The notes: generated by a model from the letters alone, not told the origin. A stretch of 64,000 bases of DNA from Diphasiastrum complanatum (GCA_029204225.1 CM055098.1:11155052-11219051); one strand, 5' to 3'; counted from the stretch's first letter, positions 1 to 12,097 are shown. A program made the numbers and translations.

Positions 1-234
1 TCCATTTTTTATTTTCACTCACCTGCACCTATATTTAGTTGGCCTAACTGATCGCCAACTAATTTCTTTTAAATCTCTGCACTTTTTCTCAAGTTCCAAC
101 AACTTTGCTACCATTTTTCTAGCTCAAAGGTCTATTAGCTTTTCAGACATTGAACCTACATGATTACAAGGTAGATCTTTTCTGAGCCTCAGTAAGGGTA
201 GCACCTGTTTCATCCCTAAACAAATTCATGCTTC

Positions 235-2395
235 ACGCTCTTTGAACTAACTCACAAAGAAACATGCATCCGAACTAGAAATCCTAAACACAATTATGGG
301 ACTCTAGGCCCGTCGAGCCAAGAATTGGTCACATTCAGTGAGAAACAATCAGAATCTCGGATGGGAGATATCCACAGGTTTGTGGGCTTGACATGAACCC
401 ACAGGACTATTTGCAGCTCAATTCTGACGTCGTTTGTCCGAAAATGATCTTTTTGTCAGAGGAAATGCCACTAAATGGATTACTTTCCAACAACCCCAAG
501 AACCGATGGTCCAGTGTCGTTGAACAAAGTCCATTTTTTAGACCATCTTTCCGTAATGCGCTGCACGCCGATATGAACCTACAACACTACACTGGGATCC
601 AAATGGTTCAGTACTCACAACAAAATGTGTGTCCAAACTAGAAACCCTAAACATAGCGCTGGGATTCTAGGCCTGTCGAGCCAAAAATTGTTTGCATTTA
701 GTAAGAAACGGTCAGAACTTTGGATGGGAGGTGTCCACAGGCTCGTGGGCTTGACATAAACCCATAGGACCATTTGTAGCTCAATTCCAATGTTGTTTGT
801 CCGAAAATGCCCTTTCTGTCAGGGGGAATGCCACTAAATGGACTACTTTCCAACATTCTCAAGAATTGGTCTGAACGAAGTCCATTTTTCAGACTGTCTA
901 TTTCGTCCTATGCTGCACGCCGATATGAACCTACAACACTAAACTGGGATCCAAATGGTTGTAGTGGGTTTTTTTTCTTGCCTAACCTGAATCCAAGATC
1001 TAGTCAATCTAGCATCAAAAAGACAAAATTACTTGTCACGCGTAGGTTCATTCCCATGAGAGCGATAGTATAGTTCAGATTTCAATCATGAATGGAGGAT
1101 TCACATCTAACTCTAACATCCATTAACCCTAGGATCCATTAATACTACACATCCACAATAAGACAGCTTACTCTTTCTCTCTCTCCCTTTCTCTTTCATA
1201 AAAAGTATAATAACATACAATCCCAATAACATTCAGATCCAACAATTAGCAAAAACCAAAGAAAGAAAAGGAAAAGTGATAGAGAGCAAGGACATTCATC
1301 AATCCATTCCTGAAGAGAACCAATCTGCTTTATTGAAATGAGGAAATGAACATGAGGAGCAACTCGAGTTGGTCCCTTTTTATAGTAGAGAGGAGGACTC
1401 TGGCCTTTGAATCCTATTGGTCCATTTTTGCCTCTCTAATTATTCAAATTTAAAAAAAGAGTGGGAACCATCCAAATTGGAGGGAAACCCAATTTTATTC
1501 ACTAACTTGACATTTAGGCCCTACGACATTAAAAGTCTTGCAAAAAGACCTAAAGTCCTTTTATTGACTTTCTAATTAATCAAATCTTTATGTGATCATC
1601 GGGTTGGACTTACACACGCAGGGTGCCAAATCCCTCTCACTTATTAACTAGGGTTAGGGTTGCCTTGGGATCCGCAAACCCTCCAACAATGGTTCAGTAC
1701 TTACAACGAAATGTGCATCCGAACCAGAAATCATAAATGTAGTGCTAGGATTATAGGCCCATTGAGCCAAGAATTGGTCGGATTAAGGAAAAAATGGTGA
1801 GAACTTCGGACAGGAGGTTTCCACAAGTTTGTGGGCTCAACACAAACCTATAGGACCATTTGCAACTCAATTTCAACATCGTTTGTCTAAAAACGCTCTT
1901 TCGGTCAAGGGGAATGCCACTAAATGGACTACTTTCCAATATTCCCAAGAATTGGTCTAGTGTCATCGAACATAATCCATTTTTCAGACCCTCTGTTCCG
2001 TCCTATGCTACACACTGAGACAAACCCACAAGATTAAACCAGGCTCCAAACGGTTCAGTACTCATAGTGAAACGTGCATCCGAACCAGAAACCCGAAACA
2101 CAGTCTTGAGATTCTAGGCCCCGTTGAGCCAAGAATTTCAAATTCAGTAAAAAATTGTCAGAATCTTGGAGAGTAGGTCTCTAGAGGTTCGTGGGCTCAA
2201 CACAAACCCACTGAACCAGTTGTTGCTCAATTCTGACGTCGTATGCTTGAAAACACCCATTCGTGCTAGGAGGAACGCCACTAGGGCACAATAAATGGAC
2301 TACTTTTTGGCATTTTTGAGAAGTCTTCCAGTATTGCCAAACGGGCTTCGTCTTGCATGTCATCTATTCCATCCAGTGCTGCACATCAGCCGTCA
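235..2395. repeat. Tandem array of four ~360-bp units, interrupted by a solo LTR
   Basis: Four copies of one sequence follow each other. An anchor around tctaggcc(c/t)gtcgagccaa recurs near 300, 664, 1749 and 2109. Spacing is about 364, 351 (after removing the 729-bp insertion) and 360 bp. Each unit carries the same order of blocks: 'gggctygacayraaccca', 'aatgccactaaatgga' and 'ctgcacrccgatatgaacc'. Units differ by many substitutions and small indels, so the array is old. Short open frames run through the units on both strands but are not conserved between copies, so I see no gene. It may be a fragment of a longer satellite or a repeat internal to a TE. Confidence 0.8.
960..1688. mobile_element. 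Solo LTR (729 bp) with 5-bp target-site duplication
   Basis: The insertion begins TGTAGTGGG and ends CCTCCAACA, giving TG..CA termini with a short TGT/ACA inverted repeat. It is flanked by atggt at 955-959 and 1689-1693. It interrupts one unit of the ~360-bp array; removing it plus one TSD restores a 351-bp unit. A TATA-like tttttatag lies near 1377-1385 in plus orientation. No internal coding region, PBS or second LTR is visible, so this is most simply the product of LTR-LTR recombination. It matches none of the other LTR families in the window. Confidence 0.82.
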
Positions 2396-2879
2396 TCTAG
2401 ATCGGTCATCATCGCCCATCAACGATGGGCACACATTACTAGTGAATAAAGAAATTTATGTATCACAAAAAAATGATGACCACACTATCTCACATGCGTC
2501 GACTTCTTGTTTGATGTCACCTAGTCAATTAACAAAGTGTAATCACATCTTGAGCAATATGATTAATATTACAATGAGTTGAAATACATCACACTGTCTC
2601 ACTTATTCATTTGGTGGTTCATTGTTATCATTTGCTGTATCATCGTGAGACAAATCTGCCAAACCAAATGAGTCTATCCCTAATTTTACTCAAATATCTC
2701 CTATAGCTTCATCATTAATAAGATGATCATCAAAAGCTAATGGCGACGTTGACAACGAGTGAGATTGAGAAGGTGTGTCGTGTGTCGTCGATCCATCCGA
2801 TGATGTTGCATCACGATCAACATCATCATTAGCTTATGTAGCTTGCACATGATCATCCCCAAAAATGTGTCATTGAATC
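2396..2879. other. No gene seen
   Basis: Non-repetitive AT-rich sequence between the tandem array and the decayed tail of the CACTA transposase. No frame shows recognisable protein similarity and I find no clear CACTA terminal repeat here. Confidence 0.5.
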
Positions 2880-5530
2880 CATCATCGCGATCTTGTTCAT
2901 GAGGCGCATCAGCTGGCAGCGCCATGTCCTCCACGACATCTGTATCTTCAAAAATTCTGTTACTTCAAGGAGCGACTTGAATCATGTACCACCATCTGGG
3001 ATCTGAATGATCGGGGTGAAAGACAACCTATAATTGATTGATGTTCCCATAAACGTTGACTCAAAGTTAGTATCCATAGCTATATTACAGTTGCTTGGGT
3101 ATTACTATACACAATATACATTTTTTGTAGTGTACTAAAAATCTATTGATTCAAAACACAAGAGTATAGACATCTTGAAGACATAGAAGAAAAGTACCTA
3201 CTCACATTGTTGAGAAAAAACAAATGTATCGCTTTGATCTATCCAAAGCTTGGTAGAGTCAATGGCAAAAAACCACTCTCATCTTTCTTGGCAGTTGCAT
3301 TGGGACCATTGCAAATAACTTTGAACCATTTGACATCGAATATGAAAAAGCTAAATTGCCTAAATCCAACTTCGAGGATGTCATTGTCATTGATTGTCCC
3401 ACAATAATCAAGCTGAGAAGAGAGTCAATTGATGTCCTTCATGCTTGCTCGACTCTCTTGGGTAAAATTTGCCATGACTCCACAATCGTACGTGTTTCTA
3501 TTTTTGTCAATGCGCTCCAAACGAAAGTGTCGTCCATGCGTCCACAATGCATTGTATTTTTTGTACTGAATGAAATAGAACTAAATGTGTTAGTGATAAA
3601 ACAAACATGTACAAAATTGCACATACAAATGTTTTAATTAACATGTGAATGATGATCATCATAGCTTACATGTAAATCGCATCCCCTTGTATATTTTTGC
3701 TCTCTCTTTGTTACTTCCTGGTTGTTTGCTGAGGCTTCCACAAGGCATCACGCAAAATCAAGCATCATGTCCTTGGGTAGAAGGGCGAGGTCAGGTGGAT
3801 ATGGTTGTCTTCTATGCCCTCTCCTGAAAGTGGCTCAAGCGGTTTGTCTACAAGCCTTGGCCTCTTTGTATAGCGAAATCCACTTTTGCAGTTCTTTGCT
3901 ATTAAGAATGCAAAACTTATTTACCTTCTAACTGAAGGACTCACTCATTCTCATGATTACTCATTTTCCTTGAGAAACTTCCCCAACAACACCCTCATCA
4001 TCCTTCTTATCCCAAAGACAAGGAATAGAAGGATCGCTATGAGCAAGGAACTCTGTGATGTAAACCATGGACTCTTGCACTAGCCATTCTTCCGCCATGG
4101 CCTTGTTCTTTGTCTTACGAAGCCTTTCAATGTTTTCATGAATCTTTCCAAGAGAAACATCCAACGGCTATGAACAGTGCCTGAATTTAAAAAATGGATC
4201 AATGTTAGTCAGAGAACATGGGAGTTACCACAATAGCAATAGTCTAGGATGGACTAAAAATAGGCAATTGATGCAAGTAGATGATGTACCTACAATGGCC
4301 ATCTCATCTACCAAATGCACAATGAGATGCATTTGAATGGTGAGATTAGATGTGGACAAGTGATTATCAATCAAACATGCTACCTTGATGGAATTTTGTC
4401 TTGCCGCCTCAATGGATGTCAATGTATCTCCTTGGATTGAAATGTATCTTTATAAGAAAAGTGTCACATTCACCATACCTCACCAAACCACTGATTTTGT
4501 AGATTGCACTCCTCAATTCCTCTGTCAAAATTCCTCTCAACACCAAGGGAAGCACAAACTGCATGAACCAAAATAATTTGGTCATTGAGATACATATATG
4601 TGCAATGAGATCATCATGAAATTACAAGACATGCTATAAAATGTAATCCACAATGTTCAGGTGGAAGCAACGTCAGAAAATATGCCATGCCAACCTGTAA
4701 AAATGTATCACAGTCATGAGACTTTAGTCCACTTAGGTTGTTGTCCCTTGTGAAGGCACCCTTTAGGCATCGCATGTCTCCTATTGGAGTTCGAAATGAG
4801 GCTATTGCCTTCTTTACAATTGTCTCTCATCTCCTCGAGATGATCCGTGGGACCTTTGGGAGGACAATTGAAGTCCCCACCGTTTGTGCCCATAAATTGA
4901 CCATCTTTTTCACTTCTTTTAAGTCATCTCGTGCTTCTTTTTTATCTTTTCACCAAGTCAAGTACTCTCAAATCATGCTCCCGACAGTCTTGAATATGTG
5001 CATTGGGTCCAAAGATGGTTTCTCAACAATCCCCCCCCCCCCCCCCCCCCCCCAATATGGGAGTTCATGAAATATTGATAACCTCCTCATGACAGTAGGG
5101 ATTTGTCCTAAATCTTGATTGGATCTCTAAATTTGAAGCCAATCACCTGCCTACAATATTAACAAGCAAGCACACACATTTAATGCAAATTATCATTAGA
5201 AGAAATATAAAGAGATTAATTATAATATAAATAAATGACATGTACATTAATTGGCCCAAATATATATTGTACCTTCATGGGGACGTTGACCAACAAACCC
5301 ATCACGCATAGGGTGATCGGGTGGAAGATATCGATTGTGGCCGTCATAAGCCATCTTTCGTAGATGTTGTGAGTGAGGTGTTTTCAAATAGTCGCCACAA
5401 ATGGGACATGCATTGTAGCCACTAGTTTGGAGCCGTACATTGAGACAAAACAACCAACTTAATTGTGAGTCTAATGTTCGAATTGAAAGAAAATTTGTGA
5501 ATACACATAAAATTTAATATAATACCATGA
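2880..5530 (-). pseudogene. CACTA (En/Spm) transposase Tnp2, C-terminal half, broken
   Basis: Reading the minus strand from 5453 downward gives the C-terminal half of a Tnp2 transposase. First comes GYNACPICGDY with HLRKMAYDGHNRYLPPDHP (5260-5420), matching the Tnp2 'ACP.C ... M.Y.GHRR.LP..HP' block. An exon end then follows at AAG|GTACAAT (about 5255). Further left are LSGLKSHDCDTF (about 4700), MHLIVHLVDEM (about 4310), ENIERLRKTKNKAMAEEW plus LVQESMVYITEFL (3990-4140), a cluster near 3300 (FDVKWFKVICNG, KKDESGF), and DHSDPRWWYMIQV near 3000. The order follows the family. Stops and frameshifts are frequent and a 23-C run interrupts it at 5031. The N-terminal half is missing here and lies at 18.96-20.2 kb on the opposite strand. 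Exact ends are uncertain. Confidence 0.78.
5031..5053 (+). repeat. Poly-C tract (23 bp)
   Basis: An uninterrupted run of 23 C inside the Tnp2 pseudogene. Length may be uncertain because homopolymers are error-prone in sequencing. Confidence 0.95.
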
Positions 5531-5544
5531 ATCGAACCAATAGC

Positions 5545-8500
5545 AAGGATACTCCTTTCAAGAAGGACGGCCTATGGTATATTGATAGTGGAGCCTCTTC
5601 ACATATGTGTAGCTCCAAGGACTCTTTCTCTTCTATTGCACCTTATGATGGAGTCAAGAAATCAACATACACTGCAAATGATTTTGAATGTCCTATTGAA
5701 GGCATAGGGAACATTCCCTTGAAGCTTGCATCCTCTAAAGTTCTTTCTCTCTCTAAAGTTCTCTATGTACCTAAGCTTACCAAGAATCTTATTAGTGTTG
5801 GCCAATTGCTTGATAATGACCTTGATGTAAAATTCAATGTTGATACTTGCACTATCAAGAAGAATGCTGAGATACTTGCATTAGGATCTAGATTTGGTGG
5901 CATCTATAAACTAGATCCTAATGAGTATGTGAATGCTTGTAATGTTGCTCTTGTGAACAAGCTCTCTATGGAGGAATTATGGCATAGGAGGTTGGGACAT
6001 CCCAACTACAAATCCATGCTCTCTATGATCAAAGAAGCCAAAGCTATTGGCTTGCCAAAGTCATTCTCCAAGAAGATCAAGCCTTGTGAGGCTTGTGCTA
6101 TTGCTAAATCTCACAAAAAGCCATTTACAAGATCTTCTATCAAAAGCAAGCATACTTTGGAGTTAATCCACTCAGATGTGCATTTCTCATCAACTACAAA
6201 CAAGGGAGGAACCACTTGTTTTGTTACTTTCATTGATGGTTTCACAAGATTCACTTGGATATATCTCCTTGCAACTAAATCTATGGTGTTTGATCATTTC
6301 CTTATTTTCAAAGCTTATGTAGAAAAGCAATTCTCATTCAAGATTAAAGCTCTTAGAAGTGATGGAGGTGGTGAATATATCTCCAATAAATTTCAAGTTT
6401 TTTGTGAGTTTGAAGGCATTAAAAGAGAGTTTGCTTGTGCCTACTCTCCATCTCAAAATGGAGTGGCCGAGAGAAAGAATAGATCTCTATGTGAATGTGC
6501 AAAATCTATGAGAATTGAGGCATCTTTGCCCAAATATTTTTGGGGAGAAGCCATTAATTGTGCAAATTATCTTTGCAATAGGCTCCCACATATAGCTCTT
6601 GGAGGAAAGTCACCATATGAAATCTTATTTTTGAAGAAGCCTAAGGTTGATCACCTTAGAGTTTTTGGATGCTTATGCTTTGTCCATATTCCCTTGGAAA
6701 CAAGGAAGAAAGAAGATCCTAGTGCATGGAAAGGGATCATGGTTGGATACTCATCCACCAAGAAGGCCTATAGAGTCTTTATACTCTCTACTTCTCAAGT
6801 TATTGAAAGTAGAGATGTTGTCTTTCATGAAGATCAACACTCATCTTTTGAAGAGTCCGAGTCAAGAAATCTATGGATGCATCACCAATTATTGATTTTG
6901 AGGACAATCATGATGTGATGGAGTCAAGATTTCAAGAAGACTCTCCTTGGATTTTCTCACCAAGAAGATCCAGGAGAGATAGATCCGAGCCTAAGAGGCT
7001 CTAATATGTTGATAAAGGCAAACAAGTGGATCTTGATTCCACTCATTATGTTTTTTATGTCTCTCATGAAGAGCCAAAGAATGTACAAGAGGCACTCAAT
7101 ACCAAGGAGTGGTATGATGCTATGAAGCAAGAGTATGATGCATTGATCACCAACAATACTTGGGAGCTTGTGGATCCTCCATCCAACAAGCATGTGATTG
7201 GTTGCAAGTGGGTATTTCGGATCAAGTTCAATCATGATAGCACCATCAACAAGCATAAAGCAAGATTATGTGCCAAAGGATTTGCTCAAATCCATGGTCT
7301 TGATTATTAGGAGACCTTTGCACCCATTGCAAAGATGGTGACAATAGGAATTCTTATTTCTCTTGCTTGTTTCTTCAAGTGGAAGGTGTTCCAATTAGAT
7401 GTATCCAATGCTTTTCTAAATGGTTATCTTGAGGAGGAGATCTATATGGAACAACCTCAAGGATTCATCAAGGATGAGTCCAAAGTGTGCTTGCTCTTCA
7501 AAAGTCTTTATGGACTCAAGCAAGCACCAAGATCATGGTATTCAAGACTTAATTCTTTTCTTATCTCACTAGGATTTACTCTCAGTGACTATGATCCTTC
7601 CATGTATCTAAACTTTGTTGATAGCAATATTGTCATTCTTCTAATTTATGTTGATGACATTATTCTTTGTAGAAGTTGTATCAAGCTAGTTGATGAAACC
7701 AAGCTAGCACTTGGATGTGAGTTTAAAATGCAAGATCTAGGAGAGATACATTACATCCTAGGCCTAGAAATTGATTTTTATGAAAATCATGTCTTTATAT
7801 GCCAATCTAGATATGCTCACTCTATGTTGAAAAAATTCCATATGGAAAATTCTAAGAGCATAGATACTCCAATGGAACAAATTGTAAAAGATCCTAATAA
7901 AGGTGATGAAAGATCCTTTGAGGACATCACACTTTTTAGGAGTCTTGTAGGCTCCTTGATTTGGCTTACCATTACTAGGCCCGATCTTAGTTTTTGTGTG
8001 CACAAATTGAGTCAATTTATGCAAGATCCTAAGATCCATCATTGGAAGATGGCCAAGAGGATTCTAAGATATGTATCTTCATCTTGTGTTTATGGTCTAC
8101 TCTATAAAAGTGAAGATCTATCCGTTGTTGGCTACTCGGATTCGGACTTTGCAAGTGACAAGATGGATCAAAAGTCTATTAGTGCATACACTATCTTTCT
8201 TGGAGGCAATCTAATATCTTGGCTTTCCAAAAAGCAAGATACTATATCTCTCTCTTCATGTGAGGCCGAGTACAAAGCACTCACTACAACTACCAAAGAG
8301 GTGCTTTGGATCAAGTGGTTATTAATGGAGCTAAAGTGCGTCAAGGAAGATGATCTACCAATGATCAAGTCTGATAACATCTCGGCCCAAGCTCTTGCCA
8401 ATAATCCCATATTTCATGCAAGAAGCAAGCACATAGAAGTGGCACACCATTTTGTGGAAGAAAAGCTTATTGGAGGAGAAATCTATTTGGTGCATGTCAA

Positions 8501-8619
8501 CTCGTCCTCTTGTATTGCCGATCTACTCACCAAGTCTTTGAGCAAAAGTGCTTTCATCAAGCATAGATCTAATCTTGGAATTATATCAAGATCAATGTTC
8601 ATAGATAATTTTTTAGGAG
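5545..8619 (+). pseudogene. Copia family B pol fragment (copy B1): PR-IN-RT-RH, broken
   Basis: Ty1/copia polyprotein missing its gag. It starts at PFKKDGLWYIDSGASSHM, so the protease Asp-Ser-Gly is intact. It continues through the integrase zinc finger (HRRLGHPNYKSM, CEACAIAKSHKK), the catalytic core (HSDV, RSDGGGEY, NGVAERKNR), RT (YVDDIILC near 7650) and RNase H (SDSDFASDKMD, SSCEAEYKAL) to the end of the ORF at 8624. Inactivated by a frameshift near 6860, a TAA near 7001 and a TAG at 7308-7310 compared with the near-intact copy B2 at 40.6-44.0 kb. The left edge is abrupt: homology to B2 stops at about 5545 and continues only at 20.2 kb on the other strand, marking an inversion breakpoint. 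A short purine-rich aggag precedes the LTR. Confidence 0.93.
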
Positions 8620-9302
8620 TGTGAAGAATTGAAAAAGATTATCTATGTTAGATATAAGGGTCCTATGTTTTTTACATCAAGCATCTAGGTATAGGATGTT
8701 GATAGGGACAAATTTGGCATAGATGGCAAATTATGCATTTCCACTTGTAATGCCACTATTGAGCCAAAATAGAGTAAGAGGCTAAACTATTGCCAATTAG
8801 AGTGTAGACAAGTGTAATGCTTTTGTTTGATGAATTCTAAGAGGTCCAATAGGATTTAGAGGTGGAACCATGTGAGGTCCAATAGGAATTTGAGGTGTGC
8901 TTGAATATAGTCCAATAGAATTAAGAGGTGCATGCATCAATGGTCCAATAGGATTAAGAGGTGACAAAGTATGGTCCAATCATAGTTAAGCATAGTGGTA
9001 GCTCGTGGATCTACTAGTATCATTGTACTCCTCATTTTGAAGTTAATAGATTTGGTGATCATATGGATTTTGAGTGTTATTGGATTTCTGAGAGCAGTTT
9101 GTTTTTACTTAGATTATTTTTTGAATACTTCCCACACGTGTGAGTGAGAGTTGGAAGTGATTGAATGCATGTAGTAGTGTGTATTTTCCATAGGATCTAA
9201 GATTGATCTTGAAACTCAATCTAGTCTTGATCTTGGTGCATCTACACACCTTAGGAGATCACAAGTACATGTTGTGGACAATCCACACGTGTGAATTCAA
9301 CA
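8620..9302 (+). mobile_element. Copia family B 3' LTR (copy B1)
   Basis: Starts TGTGAAGAATTG directly after the pol stop region and ends GTGTGAATTCAACA, the same ends as both B2 LTRs. It is 683 bp against 737 bp in B2, so it carries internal deletions. It contains the family's array of GGTCCAATAGGATT-like repeats (about 8840-8985) and ACACGTGT G-box cores. Its end shares diagnostic bases (ggattgtccacaac; gattgagttt) with the LTR tip at 21801-21888 rather than with B2, consistent with these being the two LTRs of one element. Confidence 0.9.
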
Positions 9303-9592
9303 ATTTTTTGGGATTTTCTACCTTCCAACACCTTCGCATTTTTCGTAATAAGTTTTGCTTTGATTTACCAAGCGAAACATTCGTGTATTTTGTTTATTTG
9401 TTTTTAGGACTAGCCACTTTATTATTGAGTATGTACCCTCAAAACGAAGGACACGCTTCCATTTAATATTAGTCTAATCCGCCAAAATACCATCAATACG
9501 CCTAAAACCTCAAACACTTCAGTTGTTGTCGTTACCATTTTCCATCACTCTTGCTCTCCGAATTGCGAATTGTCGCTACCATTGTATTCAAA

Positions 9593-9991
9593 ATGCACCC
9601 AAAGCCAGTAATACCAGTATTACAACCACCAGTTGTTTAAGCACGAATTAAAGGTCTTCTTCAATTCAATCCATCAGTAATTCTTACTGATTTATGTTAC
9701 GAGCTGATCCGCAGTTTGGGTGAAACAAAAGAAGAACATATTTTCACAACCGTCCGCAATCAAGAGATTGTTATCACCAAGGGATTTTACTATCGTGCCT
9801 TAGGATTGCCTATGGATGGCAGTATGCCAGTTACTAAACCAAATTTTATTGTGGAGAGTGGAGCTTTTCAACAAGAGACTTATCTTGAGAAACGCGGATA
9901 CCAACTCTCTTACTTTGTCTACTTTTCTGAGGATTATAAATATAGTATTTCATCATTTTTGAGTTCGGCTCTGTTGGGATTATCCAAATAG
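9593..9991 (+). pseudogene. Unrecognised ORF upstream of a gypsy gag, broken by stops
   Basis: From ATG at 9593 the frame reads about 132 codons to a stop at about 9989, with one TAA after codon 15. The longest uninterrupted part starts at 9716 (MGETKEEHIFTTVRNQEIV...) and includes TKGFYYRALGLPMDG. Weak coding sense may continue to about 10150 with more stops. I do not recognise the family. It sits between the B1 LTR and a Ty3/gypsy gag on the same strand, so it may be an accessory ORF or leader of that element. It could also be part of a host-derived mobile domain. The function is unknown. Confidence 0.35.
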
Positions 9992-10452
9992 TTTATTTAA
10001 TCCTCGCCAAGCTACAAAATCCTTATGGTTCGCCAAAAAGAACCTTTTCCAGTTCTACCAAAGTTTTATCTGTGTTAGGTTTACTCATTGTTGACGAAGG
10101 TTATTTTTAACAGATTTGTCAAGAATAGCCAGATCAATGATTATTTATTCAAAATAGTAGTGAAGAAACTTTGTTAAGTCATAATTTGCCTAGGAAACCT
10201 TCACCCGCACTATTTTTAGGTTTCGATCTACCAGATCTAGCCATTGTCAAATTTTTGGGCATTTTGTTATAGTTTGATTTTATTCTAAAAAGTCTGATTT
10301 TAGAAGTATCTATCACTTGATCAAAGGTCTTTTTTTGAAAAATTAAAAATCTGATTATTGTCAAGTGATAGAATTTTTACAGATCTGATCTAAGATAGGA
10401 TTTGATTATAAACTCTAGATCCAATATTATTGTCTGATTGAATTGATTCACA
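9992..10452. other. Leader-like AT-rich stretch with a hairpin
   Basis: No convincing gene. An 11-bp perfect inverted repeat, ctatcacttga at 10310-10320 and tcaagtgatag at 10361-10371, encloses a 40-nt loop. The stretch immediately precedes the gypsy gag ATG and may be its untranslated leader. No primer-binding site was identified. Confidence 0.4.
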
Positions 10453-10917
10453 ATGGACGTTCCACCAATTGTTGTTACAAGGTCACCTCGATTAGAGATA
10501 CCAAAGCACAATGAGATATCTGATCCTGTCAGATTTTTCAAAATCTATTCTGAATCATGTGAGGTATAAAGCGAAGTTTCTCCACAAGATAAACTTAAGC
10601 TATTCCCTATGGCTTTAATTGGACCACCACAATATCAGTTTATAACCAAGACGAAACAAAACGTGCAGATTGGAAAGTTGTTAAACAAGCCCTCATAACA
10701 AGATTTAAACCAAGAAAATTTATGGAAGATCCTTTCCTACTTTTAAGTAGTATTAAAATGGGAAAGAGAGAGGGAGTACGCGATTATACTAAACGGGTTA
10801 AGCACCTCAGATATAAGTGTGATCTTGATTAAATTATTGACGATGCTATGATTATGTGGTTTTTAGCAGGTTTATCTAAGAGGATTAGATGCAAGCTGAA
10901 ATGCCATACTGAGTAAA
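10453..10917 (+). pseudogene. Ty3/gypsy-like gag, N-terminal part, broken
   Basis: ATG at 10453 opens MDVPPIVVTRSPRLEIP, followed by ISDPVRFFKIYSES, DKLKLFPMALIGPPQY and, further on, GVRDYTKRVKHLRYKC and MIMWFLAGLSKRI. This is the capsid pattern of a retrotransposon Gag of the gypsy type (RxYxxRVxxL followed by W/FLxGL). In-frame stops (for example after SESCEV) and frameshifts break it. It ends abruptly where a family D gag begins in the opposite orientation at about 10918. It is not the same gag as the one at 25.4-26.1 kb. Confidence 0.6.
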
Positions 10918-11541
10918 TAGAGTTCTTAGAAGATTTATTCTTTTGAGTAAATAAATCATTCTCCAAATCACCATTGTCGTCATAGCGTTCACAAGCTTCT
11001 ACTTCCTCTTTAATTCCATCTATTGCCTTTTGAAGTGTCATTGTCGCATCTTTTGCCTATAAGGTTCGAGTTGTGTGGAATGACCTGGGTAGGGCTTGTA
11101 GAAAATAACTAAGCAGTTTTTCCTTTGAAATTGCATTTTCGATGCCAGAATTCTACAAGGAAATAACAGGTCTTTTATCTTTTGTACGAATGTGTTCAGG
11201 TCTTTGTCGTCCCACTGTAGGTAAGTTAATTGGTCTTCCAAGAACATGATTTGATTACAAGATCAAGTCTCATTCTTGGTTTGCAATTCTTCCCATAAAT
11301 CTTTTACTTTCAAAATTGCTAAGATCTAGTATTATATTGTCATGCACTGAAGACACAATAATTGCTATAGCTTTGTCATTTCTCAAACTCCTTTCTCGAA
11401 GTTATTTGCCAGGAGTAGCTATTGGCTTCTCCTCTATCCCTTCAATACGAGTGAAGTCTTTAATTTCCAAATCAAATAGTTTGAACCTTCTGGATCCAAG
11501 ATTGTAGTGATCTTAGCCTGAATATTGCTAATCGACGACAT
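10918..11541 (-). pseudogene. Copia family D gag remnant (copy D3)
   Basis: Minus-strand gag starting at ATG 11541 (MSSISNIQ...). It is close to the gags of D1 (50.98-51.65 kb) and D2 (61.6-62.2 kb) over LTYLQWDDKDLNTFVQKIK and the ECYDDNGD region. It lies between an opposite-strand gypsy gag and its own primer-binding site and LTR tip. Frameshifts split it and everything downstream of the capsid is gone. Confidence 0.8.
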
Positions 11542-11637
11542 CTTCTATTTTCTGAATAACTCCAGATGCGGCTTGCTGATGGATGTATGAAGAATGCTAA
11601 GAGGGGTGCAAAGATACCATTGTATCGACTGTGACTC

Positions 11638-11649
11638 GCTCTGATACCA
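11638..11649 (-). promoter_or_regulatory. Primer-binding site of D3 (tRNA-iMet type)
   Basis: Reverse complement reads TGGTATCAGAGC, complementary to the 3' end of plant initiator-Met tRNA. It lies directly inside the LTR tip ending CCTACAA (11650 onward). Confidence 0.85.
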
Positions 11650-11683
11650 TTGTAGGAAAAATAGTAATTATCCTTCCATAGAG
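11650..11683 (-). mobile_element. Copia family D LTR tip (D3, truncated)
   Basis: About 34 bp matching the 3' end of the family D LTR (minus strand ...AATTACTATTTTTCCTACAA). It stops after ccatagag and unrelated sequence follows. Confidence 0.75.
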
Positions 11684-11950
11684 CCCTCCTAGCTTGGCCT
11701 CACATATTGGTCCAATTTGACATTTTGTACTGCCATGTGCACACATTCCGGTAATGTGAACAATACCACATTGGCCTAAGTTGCCACATGCAAATCTTTG
11801 ACAATAACACATTGGGCTAAGTTGGCATCTGCATAATCTTTTACAGGTTTCCCCTCATCAACTTCAACATGAGTAGCATCTTGAATAAAAATATGTAGAT
11901 TTCACTAAATAAAAAAACCATTGTTTAGATAGCTCTTTTCTCATCTCACA
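11684..11950. other. No gene; short imperfect tandem duplication
   Basis: Non-coding. A ~46-bp imperfect duplication is visible around 11765-11860: cacattggcctaagttgcca and cacattgggctaagttggca. Confidence 0.5.
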
Positions 11951-12022
11951 CTAAATCTAAAAGTGATTCAAACTCATTTGAAATGGATTGAATAGATATA
12001 GTCAACATCTCCCTCCCTCTCC

Positions 12023-12097
<75 letters not shown>

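Noticed and set aside
393-1073. Plus-strand frames in the 360-bp array
   Set aside because: Not conserved between units and one runs into the solo LTR.
235-2395. CRISPR-like array
   Set aside because: Units are ~360 bp, diverged, without constant short repeats and unique spacers; the genome is plant.
3120-3136. ttttttgtagtg, resembling a CACTA terminal repeat (CACTACAAAAAA)
   Set aside because: It lies within the Tnp2 remnant, next to coding-like blocks on both sides, and I found no partner terminus or 3-bp TSD. Probably chance or intronic.
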